Shown: positions 1 to 16,189, numbered from the stretch's first letter. The stretch is 64,000 nt of DNA from Onthophagus taurus (GCF_036711975.1 NC_091973.1:62001-126000), one strand, 5' to 3'. Notes: generated from the letters alone by a model not told the origin. Program-made: numbers and translations.

Positions 1-525
1 GAACTACAACTTAACCCGATAAAACCAATAATAAAGCCGATCTCACTTCAACGATATACTTATTCATTTATTGTCGCACTCCTTTGCAAGCTTTATTTGA
101 TTTTTCAAACTGAATAATAGATTTCTTTCTCTGAAGAATTGGAGAAAAAGGCTTCGTGGTGATTTCTTTGGGGCATTATCGTTATGATTTATTTTCAAAA
201 TATCAACTAAGTGACCAAATCTGATCTTGTTAGTTTTTTTTGGCACATCGTAAAGAATAATATCTAATTCCTCCCGCTTCAAATTTTTAAATTCAGGTTT
301 ATCTTATCTTATCAATGGTTTATCACTGGTTCTCTTAGACAAGAATGTCGAAATACTGGTCGTAAACTGCATAAAGAAGTTTTCGTCTTTTAAATCAGAT
401 GAACTCCGGATCATATATATATATATATATTTGCAATTATCTAAATATGATTAAATACGCTCTCCAGATATGAAATATCTATCAATTGTAATAGGTATTT
501 ATTTATGTAATTTTTTTTTGATTAG
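1..525. other. Intronic or upstream sequence of big brain
   Basis: This AT-rich stretch ends in a splice acceptor (AG at 524-525) and is best read as the last intron of the big brain gene, whose earlier exons lie outside the window. It holds an AT dinucleotide run at about 413-430. A 72-codon minus-strand open frame at 64-282 has no family I recognise and no clear splice or start context, so I do not call it a gene. Confidence 0.5.
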
Positions 526-1461
526 ATACCATATTTGAATCCAGCAAGATCTTTGGGTCCATCGTTTGTTTTAAGTAAATGGGATAATCATTGGGTGTAT
601 TGGTTAGGTCCGGCGATGGGTGGAGCAGCATCCGGATTAATTTACGAATATCTGTTAAATCCAAAACGTCAAAGAAAGACTAAATCGGCCGATGGTGATA
701 CATCGAGTATGAATTCAGATGCTGATACTTATGATGATTTAGAAAAAACGAATGGAAATAAGTTAGGATCAAATTATAATTCTTATAGACCACCTGGCGG
801 AACGACTGCGAATGCTTTAGCTGCTTATTGTCCAAGCGTGGCATCGACTAGTTTATATTCAGCACCTCCAACTAAATTGGAACGTGTCGATTCTTTATAC
901 GGCAATTCAAAATCTTTGTATTGTAAATCTCCGCCTTTAACTCGAGCAAATTTAAATCGGTCGCAATCGGTTTATGCTAAATCGAATTCTTATTTGAATC
1001 GAGAAACATTGCCTAGACCTGGACCGTTAGTTCCAGCACAATCACTATATCCGATTCGATTAAATCCGGGCGGTGGTAATAATCAACAAGCGGAAAACGC
1101 TCAAAATCAACAACGAACTGAGGCTTACAATAATTCGAATTCAAATCGGGACCGAAACGATGGCTATAATAGCAATACGGTGGAAAGAAGAGAATATTAT
1201 AGAAACGGCAATTACGATTCGGTTCAGTATGATGAAAACGAGAAAAGGGCCCCTAGGTCAACCCGACCTGAATCTTTATACGGTAGTGTTAATGGAAACC
1301 AAAGACGAGGTGGAGGCGGAGGTCAATCGGCTCCTTCTGACGATTCAAATTATGGTGGAGGATCTTATGGAGGATTTAGTAATAGAAAAACTAGCGGGAC
1401 TTATAATGGAAGGACTGTTACGGGTGCTGAAGTTCGACAATCACCTAATTCTCAATATTAA
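526..1461 (+). CDS. bib: Big brain (MIP/aquaporin family), last exon, partial
   Basis: This is the 3' terminal coding exon of big brain, the neurogenic MIP-family channel of the plasma membrane that acts with Notch/Delta in ectodermal fate choice. The exon opens in phase 0 after the acceptor at 524-525. It immediately shows the second NPA box (NPARSLGPSFVL), then the last transmembrane helix (HWVYWLGPAMGG...GLIYEYLL). A cytoplasmic tail of about 260 residues follows, rich in Asn, Ser, Tyr and Gly. Tail blocks such as NRSQSVYAKSN and PRPGPLVPAQSLYP are, from memory, shared with fly Bib and are far beyond the length of water-channel aquaporins, so this is Bib rather than a generic aquaporin. 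Earlier exons are off the left edge. The tail ends in a Gly/Ser/Tyr-rich low-complexity part. Confidence 0.93.
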   Translation: MPYLNPARSLGPSFVLSKWDNHWVYWLGPAMGGAASGLIYEYLLNPKRQRKTKSADGDTSSMNSDADTYDDLEKTNGNKLGSNYNSYRPPGGTTANALAAYCPSVASTSLYSAPPTKLERVDSLYGNSKSLYCKSPPLTRANLNRSQSVYAKSNSYLNRETLPRPGPLVPAQSLYPIRLNPGGGNNQQAENAQNQQRTEAYNNSNSNRDRNDGYNSNTVERREYYRNGNYDSVQYDENEKRAPRSTRPESLYGSVNGNQRRGGGGGQSAPSDDSNYGGGSYGGFSNRKTSGTYNGRTVTGAEVRQSPNSQY

Positions 1462-2191
1462 GACTGGTTATTATTATTTTTGTATACATAGCTTAGACTG
1501 TAAAATTTATTTTTTTTTGTAAATACATTATTTCTTTAATTTCGACTAAATTTGTTTTATTTGTACAAAGCGCCACAAAACAATGACCAGTTTTAGGTTA
1601 GCATAATCTTAATCATTAACCCTCGGCCGCAAGCAACCTCGGCTTAATTACTCAATATATATATATTTGATAAGCTATAATATTACGAGTTCTGTGCAAC
1701 TGACTGGCCAAGCTGTACAGCCACATTTTCCGCGGGTTCGGTTACTTTGATTTCTCTTTCGATCTTCAGTACTTTTCTAGAATTTCAATTTTAGACTGAA
1801 GAAAAGACTGGGCACTGAGTTCAGAGAAGCAGTTCGGCGGAAAGAGTTTTTCTAAGGCAGTTCAGTTCGTAAGTAGTTCGTAGTCTAGTCCAGTCCGTCC
1901 AGTCAAAAAGGGAGTCCAGGTCTGGAGGAGTCCAGAAAGCAGAGAGTAGGCGCAGACCACAAGAGTCGAAAACCAAAGAACAAAAATAAAGTTGAGAAGT
2001 GAGGTTTTTGGACAAAAGAAGTTTCTCCCAAGAGAAAATTACTAATATTCAAATTTTCAAATATACTTTGTTACTTCATTAACAGATGGCGCCACCGTAG
2101 ACATAAACGTAAAAAAAAAAAAAAAATATATAATATATGAAGTTGTGGTTAAGATTCCGGTATTCGTGTTGACCGTTAAAAGGTTACAAAA
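1462..2191. other. Intergenic: bib 3' UTR and KDSR leader
   Basis: No coding exon is seen. A short motif at about 1621-1643 (CCTCGGCCGCAAGCAACCTC) recurs near 18553 and, inverted, near 18662, so it belongs to a dispersed repeat. About 1780-2060 is a GC-richer block full of short AGTCCAG-type repeats with no recognisable frame. A CTCF-like AGATGGCGCC lies at 2084, about 100 bases before the KDSR start, and a poly-A/TA run at about 2111-2139. Confidence 0.6.
2084..2093 (+). promoter_or_regulatory. CTCF-like AGATGGCGCC motif upstream of KDSR
   Basis: AGATGGCGCC fits the published CTCF core AGRKGGCRS. It lies 99 bases upstream of the KDSR start codon. Related sites precede eight other genes in this window. 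Binding is inferred, not shown. Confidence 0.35.
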
Positions 2192-3169
2192 ATGATTTTC
2201 ATAGTATTACCCTGTTTAGTTCTCCTTTACATTTTGTTAATAAACTTTTTATATGAATTATTCTGTGCTAAAGAAAAATCGGTTCAAGAAAAACACGTAG
2301 TGGTTATTGGTGGCTCAAGTGGGATTGGTAAGGCTTTTGCATGTTTAGCAGCCCAAAAAGGGGCACATGTGACAATCATAGCACGAAATGAAGACAGACT
2401 TCGATTAGCAGTTGAAGAAATTAAAAAGGACCGTCTAAATGACTCACAAAGAACGAAATCTATCTCCCTTGATGTTTCTGATTATGATCAAGTGAACGGG
2501 TGTTTACTATCTTTGGATGATGAACTTCCAATTTATATGTTAATGAATTGCGCTGGGTTAGCAATTTGTGGAATAATCGAAGATGTAAGTGAAGAAAATG
2601 TTAAAAAAATGTTTGATGTAAACTATTATGGAACTCATAATGCAATAAAAACTTTAGTTCCCCGATTTAAGACTCGGAAAGAGGGACATATTGTTTTAAC
2701 TGGATCTCAAGCTTCATTACTTGGAATTTACGGTTATACAACTTACGCAGCAACTAAATTTGCTTTGAGAGGTTTAGCGGAAGCTTTAGCTATGGAATTG
2801 AAACATTATAACATTCATGTAACATTGGCCCTTCCTCCGGATACAAACACACCTGGTTTTCAAGAGGAAAATAAATCGAAACCTGAAGAAACTAGATTAA
2901 TTACTGAATCAGCCGGTATTTACCAACCAAAAACGGTGGCTCAAGCAATTTTAAAAGACGTTTTAAAAGGATCTTTTTTTAGTTATATTGGGATGGAAAG
3001 TTTTTTGTTGACCACTTTATGTGTTGGAATGACTTCACATCGCAAATATTATGAACTCGCTTACCATTGTATTTTATTGGGACCTTTTAAATTGATTAGT
3101 TCCTTTTATTTGGGAAATTTTCATAAAATTATTAACGACTGTGCAAAAAAGAATAAAAAAGCTGATTAA
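2192..3169 (+). CDS. KDSR: 3-ketodihydrosphingosine reductase (SDR family)
   Basis: The product reduces 3-ketodihydrosphingosine to dihydrosphingosine with NADPH, the second step of de novo sphingolipid synthesis, on the cytosolic face of the ER. The 325-residue single-exon frame has an N-terminal hydrophobic anchor (residues 1-25), the SDR nucleotide loop GGSSGIG (40-46), NCAG (119-122), and a catalytic triad of Ser172, Tyr185 and Lys189 (Y-AATK). The stretch DTNTPGF after the active site is typical of the FVT1/KDSR branch of SDRs. A hydrophobic segment near 270-290 matches the C-terminal membrane anchor of the family. The length is close to vertebrate KDSR. It ends only 96 bases from the stop codon of the oppositely oriented GTPBP3 gene, so their 3' UTRs probably overlap. 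Confidence 0.93.
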   Translation: MIFIVLPCLVLLYILLINFLYELFCAKEKSVQEKHVVVIGGSSGIGKAFACLAAQKGAHVTIIARNEDRLRLAVEEIKKDRLNDSQRTKSISLDVSDYDQVNGCLLSLDDELPIYMLMNCAGLAICGIIEDVSEENVKKMFDVNYYGTHNAIKTLVPRFKTRKEGHIVLTGSQASLLGIYGYTTYAATKFALRGLAEALAMELKHYNIHVTLALPPDTNTPGFQEENKSKPEETRLITESAGIYQPKTVAQAILKDVLKGSFFSYIGMESFLLTTLCVGMTSHRKYYELAYHCILLGPFKLISSFYLGNFHKIINDCAKKNKKAD

Positions 3170-3265
3170 AAGAATGATGTATTTGACAACGCATTTAAAT
3201 TTAGCTTAGTATTAAAAGTATTTTTGTGAAATTAAACGATTACTTTTAAAAATAATTAATTAATT

Positions 3266-4841
3266 TTATTTTCCAATACAAAAATTATGAAATATTTCAT
3301 CTAAAACATCAACGACGGGACTGTTATCTTTACGACCTTCGATAATTTCGGTGATATATCGCAAAGAGTATCTTAAATCATTTCCTAAAAGTCCATAATC
3401 TAAATCGTTTAATTTCTGTGAATCGCGAGCTTCTTTGATAGTATCTAAAAATGAATTGAAATGTTTTTCTGATTTTTCTAATAACAAACGGTATCGTAGT
3501 TTTGTTATTGCTGGATTTTCTTTTGTTGGTTCAGCACAACTAAAACGAAAATTACACTTTTTTGATGAAAATTGTTGTTTATACTCACATGTCCTTCAAG
3601 TGTGCCCCCATTTTAGTAATAAATTTATTTAGTCCTTTTTGCGTTTTGACGGAAACACATAACGCCTCATTTTCAATTGTATCATTAATTTTATCAACTT
3701 TGTTCAATAAAATAATACATTTTTTATTAAATAAGTTCTCTAATTTTTTTTCTTTCAAATCCATTTCATTAATGATATGAGGAACCTTTAAATTATCAAC
3801 AACGTGTTCTTTAATAAAATCAAAAAGTACTTCATTATTATTCAGTTTCTTCCAAATTGTAAATTTTTCAACATCAACAATTAAAATTAATAATTGAGCT
3901 TTTTCTATGGCGCTTAAAGCAATTTTAACACCTTCAGCTTCAATTGGATCAACATCTTCATAGCGTAATCCACATGTATCAAATAAAATAACCGGATATC
4001 CTAAAATATCTAAGTTCATTTCAAGTGTATCTCGAGTCGTTCCTGGATAAGGAGTAACAATAGCTGCGTTTCTTTTACATAAAAAATTATATAAACTACT
4101 TTTCCCAACATTTGGTTCACCTAAAATAACCGTTTGAACGCCAGATCGTAACGTTTCCCCTCTAGTACCATCATTAAGGTGCTTTACAACATCGTTTCGG
4201 ATCACCTCAATTTTAATAAAAATTTCATTTAATATTTTTTCACTTTCGTATTCTTCAATATTTTCAAAATTAAATAAACTCTCGAAATTCATTAAACTAT
4301 TAAATATGTCATCCTTCCATTTTTTATAAACCTTACTTAAAACACCCTGACTTTGTAAGAAAGCTTGCTTTCGTTGCAACTCAGTTTCAGCATTTATTAA
4401 ATCCGCCAAACCTTCAGCTTCGACTAGATCCATTTTTTTATTAAAAAAAGCACGTTTCGTGTATTCCCCAGGACGAGCTAATCGAAAATTTGGTAAAGTT
4501 TCCAAAGCTTGTAAGATACTTGAAACTATAGCGGTTCCACCATGCACTTGAAATTCACAAACATCTTCACCAGTAAAGCTATTTGGCGATGGAAACCAAA
4601 ACAATAATCCTTTATCAATAACATCGTTAGTTTTAGGATGACAAATTGCCGTTAAATTAGCGTAACGTGGTGGTGGTAAACTCACGTTGTACTTAGTTAG
4701 TTTTTTTATGGCTAAGGAGGCATCTTTTCCTGATATTCTAATTACAGCAACTCCACATTTTCCTTGTCCTGAGCATAACGCATATATTGTATTTTCAGAA
4801 AGAGTTTTGACAGTTGTGTAATATCTTTGAAATTTAAACAT
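3266..4841 (-). CDS. GTPBP3: tRNA modification GTPase GTPBP3/MnmE, mitochondrial
   Basis: With MTO1/GidA this protein places the taurinomethyl-type group on wobble uridine of mitochondrial tRNAs. There are two exons, 3589-4841 and 3266-3539, separated by a 49-nt intron. The join restores a codon in phase 2 and gives 508 residues. It shows the N-terminal formyl-THF-binding domain (about 15-135, with GEYTKRAF and LVEAEGLADLI), a G domain inserted in the helical domain (P-loop GEPNVGKS 241-248, GTTRD 267-271, DTCG 288-291, NKVD 380-383), and the diagnostic C-terminal CIGK in which the Cys is catalytic. G3 reads DTCG rather than the usual DTAG. The N-terminus (MFKFQRYYTTVK) is basic and lacks acids, as expected for a mitochondrial presequence. 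Confidence 0.95.
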
Positions 4842-5419
4842 TATTTATTATTATTTGGAGAACGGTGATGACAAATATTTTTCTACATAATTACTTTTAA
4901 ATAGTTTTAATATTTTTCTTTATACATACTTTAAAAAAAAATTATAAACAAGTCACATAACCCAACTTTTTCCAATTATCCCCGAGAATATTTAGATAAG
5001 TCAACTTTAACTCGTGCATGTTAGATGCCGTTAGTATATGCCATCGCCTAAAATCATTGTTTCGAACTATTGTATATAACCTGACGAAATTAACCCCAAG
5101 ATAGATTTTAGCCTTGTTTATAGATATACCTATAAACAGGTGTATTATTAATATTATTTAAATTAATAATTATTGTTGTGCGGCCGACGTCTTCGCAGTC
5201 GTCCGCCGAGATTATATCTTATGTCACAAACAATACTTGGTGGGCTCCCGATCTCCATTCGCTATTCGCTGAGGGTCATCTGTCGGAAGGCTTTTAATAA
5301 AGCTAAACAAACCACCCCGATTGAATAACTACATATATGTATAAACAAAGTTTCGAACTAATTAATTCAAAAAAACTTCGTTAACGCACAACAACATTAA
5401 AATATGTATAAACATGTAA

Positions 5420-5667
5420 AGATGCGTACACATCAAGCGAACGAATACCGAACATGGACTAATGTCTACGTTAATACACAGGATACATAAGCGAATCAAA
5501 CGTTTGGTTCGTCTTCGCATGCGTTCGCCCCAAGAGCGGTACGTCAAAGAAAATCGGTGTGTGGACGGATTTGTTATTCGTGAGCTTGGTGTGTACAAAC
5601 TTCCAAGTGTTGAACAAACGAACAACAAACGTTCGTTGTTCGGAGTTCGCTTGATGTGTACGCACCT
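5420..5667. mobile_element. PIF/Harbinger-like MITE, 248 bp
   Basis: Terminal inverted repeats start AGATGCGTACACATCAAGCG on the left and, read inward, AGGTGCGTACACATCAAGCG on the right. They match at 22 of 23 positions and are flanked by a TAA duplication (5417-5419 and 5668-5670). The 3-bp TAA/TTA target duplication is the hallmark of PIF/Harbinger elements. It has no transposase gene. The TIR is related to that of the MITE at 8584-8790. Confidence 0.8.
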
Positions 5668-5714
5668 TAATATGCACATATTTTAATTTATTGCAAGTTG
5701 GAGTACTGAATATA

Positions 5715-5724
5715 AGATGTCGCT
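5715..5724 (+). promoter_or_regulatory. AGATGTCGCT motif upstream of the PDZ gene
   Basis: This is a one-base variant of the AGATGGCGCT motif seen before several genes here. It lies about 180 bases before the Tax1bp3-like start. Function is inferred only. Confidence 0.25.
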
Positions 5725-5897
5725 AGTGTAAAAACTCCCCCTAGAATTATTTTTCCGAACTAATCCGCCATATCAATTATTATTGTTGAATAGAAATCAT
5801 ATTGAGAGTGAACACCCACTGGTTTATTCAAAAAATTTACTGGAAAATTCGTGCTTTTCTGAGTGAAAACTTGTGTAATTAAAAACCAACTGTGAAA

Positions 5898-6384
5898 ATG
5901 GCAAAAATGGCATTTCAGCACCAAGCCGGAACGGCTATGGAATGTTTAAGCGTAAGTTTTGCAAGTCTGTTGGCGTCTTGTAAACATCATCATCGTCGTT
6001 GCAAAAGTTGAACATTAATTGTAAATTTAGATTCCAATAACTTTACACAAAGAAGGTGAAGGCGACAGCTTAAGGTGTGGTTTTAAAATTGGAGGTGGTA
6101 TTGACCAGGATTATCACAAAAGTCCTCAAGGATATACTGATAATGTATATGATTTTTTTGCGTATTTATTTTTACTTTTTGTTTGAAATTTTTAGGGTAT
6201 TTATGTGACCGAAGTACATGAATCAAGTCCAGCTTCACGCAGCGGTTTGAGAGTTCATGACAAAATTTTACAATGTAATGGTTATGATTTTACAATGGTT
6301 ACTCATAAGAAAGCTGTTAGTTATATTAAAAAACATCCTGTTCTAAATTTATTAGTTGCACGTAAAGGTGTAACTTCCACATAA
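5898..6384 (+). CDS. Tax1bp3: Tax1-binding protein 3 / TIP-1, single PDZ domain
   Basis: A small cytosolic scaffold consisting almost wholly of one PDZ domain; in vertebrates TIP-1 binds C-terminal motifs of beta-catenin, Rhotekin and others and competes with larger PDZ proteins. There are three exons: 5898-5951, 6031-6144 and 6196-6384, all joined in phase 0, giving 118 residues (human about 124). Signature segments are FKIGGGIDQD (the carboxylate-binding strand, here GFKIGGG), GIYVTEVHESSPA, GLRVHDKILQCNGYDFTMVT and a VLNLLVARK end. The start at 5898 is the first ATG of a clean leader (AAAATGGC). Individual exons are too short to stand out as long frames, so the gene rests on splice phase and PDZ similarity. 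Confidence 0.93.
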
Positions 6385-7931
6385 TTATATTATTAATTTT
6401 TTTTATATAAAAAAAAAGAAAATATAACTCCTAAGGATTTTTTCTAATAATGTTTGGTTCGCATTGTGAGCCTGCGCAGTAGGATTTTTACACCCAGAAA
6501 CAATGATGCGCATGCGCCGAAGGACGAAGTTTTATACATATTTAATATTAGCGTTACATGAAAAACATTTTTGTTAACAGTTAAATACTAAAAATGTTTA
6601 ACCTTTAACTAATCGTAAGTTTCGCGTGATGTGACTTAGCGACTAGTTCAGGGTTAATAGACAATTTGTTACCAAGTTATTTTAGGACGTTTTTAGGTGA
6701 TTTAGATTAATGTTATTAAAATAAAAATCGTTCGATAAAAGATATGTATATATATATAAGTTTTGATAAAGATTCTTGATTATGTGAGATTATACTCATT
6801 GTCTTAAGTATTTTTTGATTATTAATTAATTTAGATTTCCTTTTTTTTGTAGTCGACTACTGAACATTGCCAAAGTGTTACTGTTAGCAGTGTAAATGTC
6901 CTTGTTTTTATAAATGAAAACGTTTAATTTGCAATAATTTTTTTTCTAATTATTATTTTTATTGTACACGCCATTTTTCAAGCTACAAGCGGACATATGT
7001 TGTTTATTTCATATATCTATATATAGTTTTGTTTAAAATAAAAGGTTTACAAAAATCTGTTGTCGAATTATTAATACGTTTATTGTTACTTTGCCAATTT
7101 CTTTTTAATTGAACTGATTGACGTCGAGATATCTATTTAAATGTAGGTCATTGTTGTCTAAAATCTATGAATAAACCCTCATTTCTTAGTTGTAATCATT
7201 ATGGAAACCTGGGCTAGATGAGAATTTTTTATTTATACTTTATTATAGACTAGAGTATGATTTTAACTGTCACAGCAGATATCTTCCGAATCTCAAGTGA
7301 TACCGTTAACAAGTTGTAAAACAATTTTTACACATCTGAGGCTGTCTGAGGGGTCTGAGGAAGCTCTTGGGACATTGAAAAAGATATTTATATTATTGAT
7401 TATATGAATTTTGCTGTTTATTATTATTAATTTGGATTCACTTTAAATTTATTCTTCCATCTAGTATTAACACTAAAAAATTCAATTTTAATTCCAGTTT
7501 CCTGTAAATTATTATTTTTAGTGTAATCAAAATGTTAGATTTCCTGTTATAAGATCATCAGATTTTTTTATTGTTTACAATAACATTAAATATTTGGAAG
7601 ATAATAAGATAAGATATTTTTACGATTTGAAACCGTTATAAAAATATATAATTTGAATTAAAAATCCCGCGTTTTCGGATGCAATTCAATCATAAACGGA
7701 TAGATGGCGACGTTTTAGTATCCGGTACACAATTGACACCGTCGGGTACATATTAGTCGTTCATACATATTACCCGTTGTCAGACAGACACCGTTCGAAA
7801 AAGATAAAAAAAAATACCCTGTAGATTCTGTTTTATTTATTATTTATTTCTTTGATTATATGCGACTCGCGGTTTATTGAAGAGTCCCCGTTTCCGAAAG
7901 ACAGTACCCTGGAGAACTTGTTAATACAACC
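6385..7931. other. Intergenic between Tax1bp3 and Klp10A
   Basis: AT-rich with no coding exon seen. A fragment at about 7258-7290 (tttaactgtcacagcagata) resembles the end of the foldback family found at 13.7, 23.6, 38.5 and 61.8 kb. An AGATGGCGAC motif lies at 7702, about 230 bases before the kinesin start, with the probable kinesin 5' UTR after it. Confidence 0.6.
7702..7711 (+). promoter_or_regulatory. AGATGGCGAC motif upstream of Klp10A
   Basis: This site matches the recurrent AGATGGCGCT motif except at position nine, 230 bases before the ATG. It is preceded by AT as in several other copies (ATAGATGGC). Function is inferred. Confidence 0.28.
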
Positions 7932-12777
<4,846 letters not shown>

Positions 12778-14453
12778 ACTTCATTTAAAAAATGATAAAA
12801 TTGTTTTAAAACAAGCAAAATTAAAACCTGCTACTTGTATAACACAAGCTTACGTTGTATTATTGAAGGTCATAATGACGTTTAAGGCGGTGAAAAGAAT
12901 TAAAAACAGTTTTATTTAGTTTATGATATTCAATAATGTGATGTATTTGTCGCGAATACCACCGGGGACCGCCCAGTTTTTAAAAATTATTTACTAAAAG
13001 ATGCGGGAGCCGTGTGTGCGATGAAAAAACTATATATATAGAGAGAGAGATCTGGCACAGTTGTCTTACCAAAAAAATACTATGCTCCTGTTTTTATAAG
13101 ATTATTTATTTGTTCTTTTTTTTTTATTAAATCGGTCTCTGCATTTTCTTTTAATTTGTACACAAAACATTCCTAAGTTATTCTCAAGATAAGAAGGCGG
13201 CCACAGCGAAAGTTGGCAACGAAGATTTTGAAATAATTATGTTGTTTAATAATTTTTTTCTGTGAATTGTTACGTCGCATTGTTAGGCTGTGGTAATGTT
13301 TTTTAGAGTTATCTGCCGACTGATCGTTTGTTTAAAGCCGCCACCCTACCCTCGCTCCGCATTGCTTTCCCCCGAACATTGATTACTATAACAAATAACG
13401 AGATGTAGAGGCCTTAGTATCCACAGATGTGCAAGTATTCGTTTTTTCCCGTTATGTTACAATTTTTACCACTAATTTTGTGTTTTTTTTTACTGCGTTT
13501 ATTTGTAATCCACCGTTTCACTTTTCGCTAATAAACTTTTCGAAATTTAATTATGTTTTTTTTTTACTATCTCTCAATGCTTTAGGCGTAGAAGAATCCA
13601 GCTAAATACCCCACAGAAGGGCTGCCTCATCGAATCTGGAGGAATAAAAAAATTCGCTAGACTGCAACACAACCTATATAGGGTGTATATACAGATTTTA
13701 GCTGTGACAGCAGATATCTTGATTATTGTTGGAGATCTGATAAAATGTTGTACAAGGAAAGTTTAATATTCTATTATCTGCCATATTCTAAAAACAATTG
13801 GTTATAAAACTATAAAAAAGTCTAGTTACAACGATATATCACATTGTTGGTAATATGCTCAGAATCCCGATCGTTACTATTAACAACACACAAAACTACG
13901 CACTCATCCCAGTTTCATATTTTCGTACACTTCTCGATATTTGTGGATCTCAGAGCAAAAAGCTCTCTTTCACTTTTGCTCTCAGCTGCGTAAATACCGA
14001 GAAAAATATGAAAATTTGCTGAATTCGTACTTTTACAAAAATGACATGTAAAATGACTTTTACATGAATGACGTTATATAGATGAGAGCAAAACCGATGA
14101 AGCAACAGGCAACACAAAATTGGTATAATCCGCGACAAGCAAACCAATACACTTACTACGTGTTAGACAAATAGGTCTGGCCTAGGCCTGTGGACAACTT
14201 AAATACGATTTCAAAAGCCCACTTTCGATATGTTTGAGAAAAAAGATATTATTAATGTTATTATTAATGTTTTACGAGACAGAGGCTGGGTGATGATGAA
14301 TGGCTTTTTCTGGAAGAGATGGCAGAGCAATAAAAGAAAATATGACTGTATTAAATTAAATAATTTAATTGATTTATTTTTTATAAATAAATAATAGAAA
14401 CACATTGGTTTTAACACAGATCTTTGATAATTAATTAGTTAATCACATTTTTA
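12778..14453. other. Convergent intergenic, kinesin / FICD
   Basis: Holds the kinesin 3' UTR, a TA/GA run at about 13030-13050, a patch of GC-rich unique sequence at about 13330-13380, and the foldback repeat at 13690-14060. No coding exon seen. Confidence 0.6.
13690..14060. mobile_element. Foldback MITE, family A (rearranged copy)
   Basis: It begins TACAGATTTTAGCTGTGACA after a TA and shares its first part with the repeat at 38.5 kb. The next part is the reverse complement of the end of the copy at 23591-24024 (compare GTTACTATTAACAACA with TGTTGTTAATAGTAAC). A local palindrome is centred at about 13965. The inverted arrangement relative to the 23.6-kb copy points to a foldback-type element or internal inversion. 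The right boundary is not resolved. Confidence 0.5.
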
Positions 14454-15767
14454 TCAATCTTCTACTTCAATAACGGGACTACTGTAAATTTCATGGGTGA
14501 TCAATTTATTCCTACCAAGATAAGTATTTAAGGTTTCGTCCGTACAGTAAGCGATAAATCTCACAAACGGTCTTAAATCACCTCGATTAGCTATTTTTAA
14601 ATAATCGTAATACTTTTTTCGATCTTTTTTGCTAACTATAACAGGCGGATATCCCGACCTCAATAATATTAAATTCATAATTAATCGACTTGTGCGTCCG
14701 TTACCGTCCGTAAACGGATGAATATCAACTAATTTGTAATGAGCTAACGCCGCATAACGTACAGGATGCATATTGTGCGCTTCCTCGGAATTTAGCCAAT
14801 CAACGTACGAATGCATTAGTTCGTTCAATTTTTCGGGGGGTGGTGGCATGTGTCCACCTACGAAGACTTGTTGATTACGGAAGTAACCTGCCTCTAATGG
14901 ATCAGTATGACCCATAACGCGTTTATGTATTTCTAACAATTCGCGAATCGTTATTGTATCGGTTGTTGTTAGAATTTTTATATAACGGAGAGCCATTTCT
15001 AAACCTAAAATTTCGTTATGTTCATGTATTGTCTTTCCTGCAATCACCATTCCTGTTTCTAAAAGATATTGAAGTTCTGGTACAGTCATTGTGTTACCTT
15101 CTATTCCTACCTAAAAAAAAGTGATATAATTAAAATCTGTAACATATTGTAAGCTTACCGTATGATAAATATGTAAATAAAACAATTTCTTTTTCATTTC
15201 AAAATCAAATCCCGATTTTAATCTTTCTTTCAATAACTCTCTTTTTTCATCAATAATCTTAAACATCTCTAAATCAATTTTATCAACTAAATGCGAAGTC
15301 CTTCTGTGATTGCTTAAAGCTCCTTGATGATTAGGAGCATAAGTTAAAGCTCGTAAATATAGTTCGTCAGCGGAGACAACGTCTTCGTGAGTTTCTTCTA
15401 AATACTGTCCATAATGGATTAAAACTTCTGGGTTGTCAGGGGCCATGGCAGCTGCATGTTCAAATAATTTCAACGCTTTATCTAATTTACCCGATTTTCG
15501 GTAAGCTTGGGCAGCCTTTAAACAGTGTTCCACCTCGGAGTCTCTCGTCTGTGGACGACGTCGCTGATGTAAAAAAGCTGGTTGTTCAAAGATGACTTCA
15601 TCCGCAAAGGATTTTACGTCACTCAGGATTAAATCCGTGAAAAGAGGTTCGTGTAATTTTCCTGTTTGATGACTTTTTTTTGAGTTGAGGAGATAATATT
15701 GTAGTATCGTCAACAAAATACAAATAACGCAAAGTATTATTGATGAAACTATTGTCGTTATATGCAT
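14454..15767 (-). CDS. Fic: Fic domain protein adenylyltransferase FICD
   Basis: An ER-resident enzyme that AMPylates, and de-AMPylates, the chaperone BiP; in flies it is needed for visual neurotransmission. Two exons, 15159-15767 and 14454-15110, join in phase 0 to give 421 residues. It has an N-terminal signal-anchor helix (about 3-27, a type II membrane protein), two TPR repeats (about 78-145), a linker helix, the inhibitory motif VGIEGN (204-209) with Glu207, and the Fic core HPFTDGNGR (334-342) with catalytic His334. The inhibitory helix sits exactly at the exon junction. All key residues are present, so dual AMPylase/de-AMPylase behaviour is expected. It is head to head with the P450 across about 800 bases. 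Confidence 0.96.
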
Positions 15768-15963
15768 TTCATACGTTAGAGTTGCTTGTTAACTGATTTT
15801 TGTCGAGCATCATACATTTTATCGGTTGGAATTTTTAAAGTACACGTATACGAAATTTGTTGGTTATCCATGTTATTTTTGACTTTGACATATCTTAAAA
15901 TGCATTTTTTAAATAAATGTTTTCTACAGTATTTCTCTTATTTTACATTAAAATAAAGTCAAT

Positions 15964-15973
15964 AGATGGCACT
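15964..15973 (+). promoter_or_regulatory. AGATGGCACT motif, FICD side
   Basis: Fits the CTCF core AGRKGGCRS; context ATAGATGGCACTGTTT. It lies about 200 bases upstream of the FICD start codon, which is on the other strand. Confidence 0.33.
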
Positions 15974-16179
15974 GTTTCCAGGCGAAGTTGTTCTAAATGT
16001 TGCCGCCATTTGTTGGCGACAAAAATTTGTTTCTGCGTTTAATTAAAACACTAACATACTAATCCTTAAAAGCCGGATACTTAATGTTCTGGGCTGCTTA
16101 TAATTTTCAGTTAAAATTTCATTTATTAAAGTGGAGTGATCAGATTTGTTTATTGTCGAACGAGGGGCTAACTATCAAT

Positions 16180-16189
16180 AGATGGCGCT
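16180..16189 (+). promoter_or_regulatory. AGATGGCGCT motif, P450 side
   Basis: Context ATAGATGGCGCTGTTG, nearly the same as the copy 216 bases to the left. It lies about 390 bases upstream of the P450 start. Confidence 0.38.

Larger units (their letters stand above)
4842..5897. other. Divergent intergenic region, GTPBP3 / Tax1bp3
   Basis: This stretch carries the promoters of GTPBP3 (-) and the PDZ gene (+). It contains the Harbinger-like MITE at 5420-5667, a GC-rich patch at about 5178-5211, and an AGATGTCGCT motif at 5715. No coding exon is seen; open frames at 5462-5686 are products of the MITE. Confidence 0.6.

Noticed and set aside
64-282. 72-codon minus-strand open frame in the first 300 bases
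   Set aside because: No recognised family, no good start or splice context, and it sits in the presumed big brain intron. Most likely chance or repeat debris.
1600-2095. GC-richer block ending near a TGGCGCC-like sequence, reminiscent of a retroelement terminal region
   Set aside because: No paired copy, no flanking duplication and no coding part were found. The TGGCGCC is better explained as part of the recurrent AGATGGCGCC motif.
5462-5686. Overlapping open frames on both strands around 5.5 kb
   Set aside because: They lie inside a MITE with paired terminal repeats and mirror each other.
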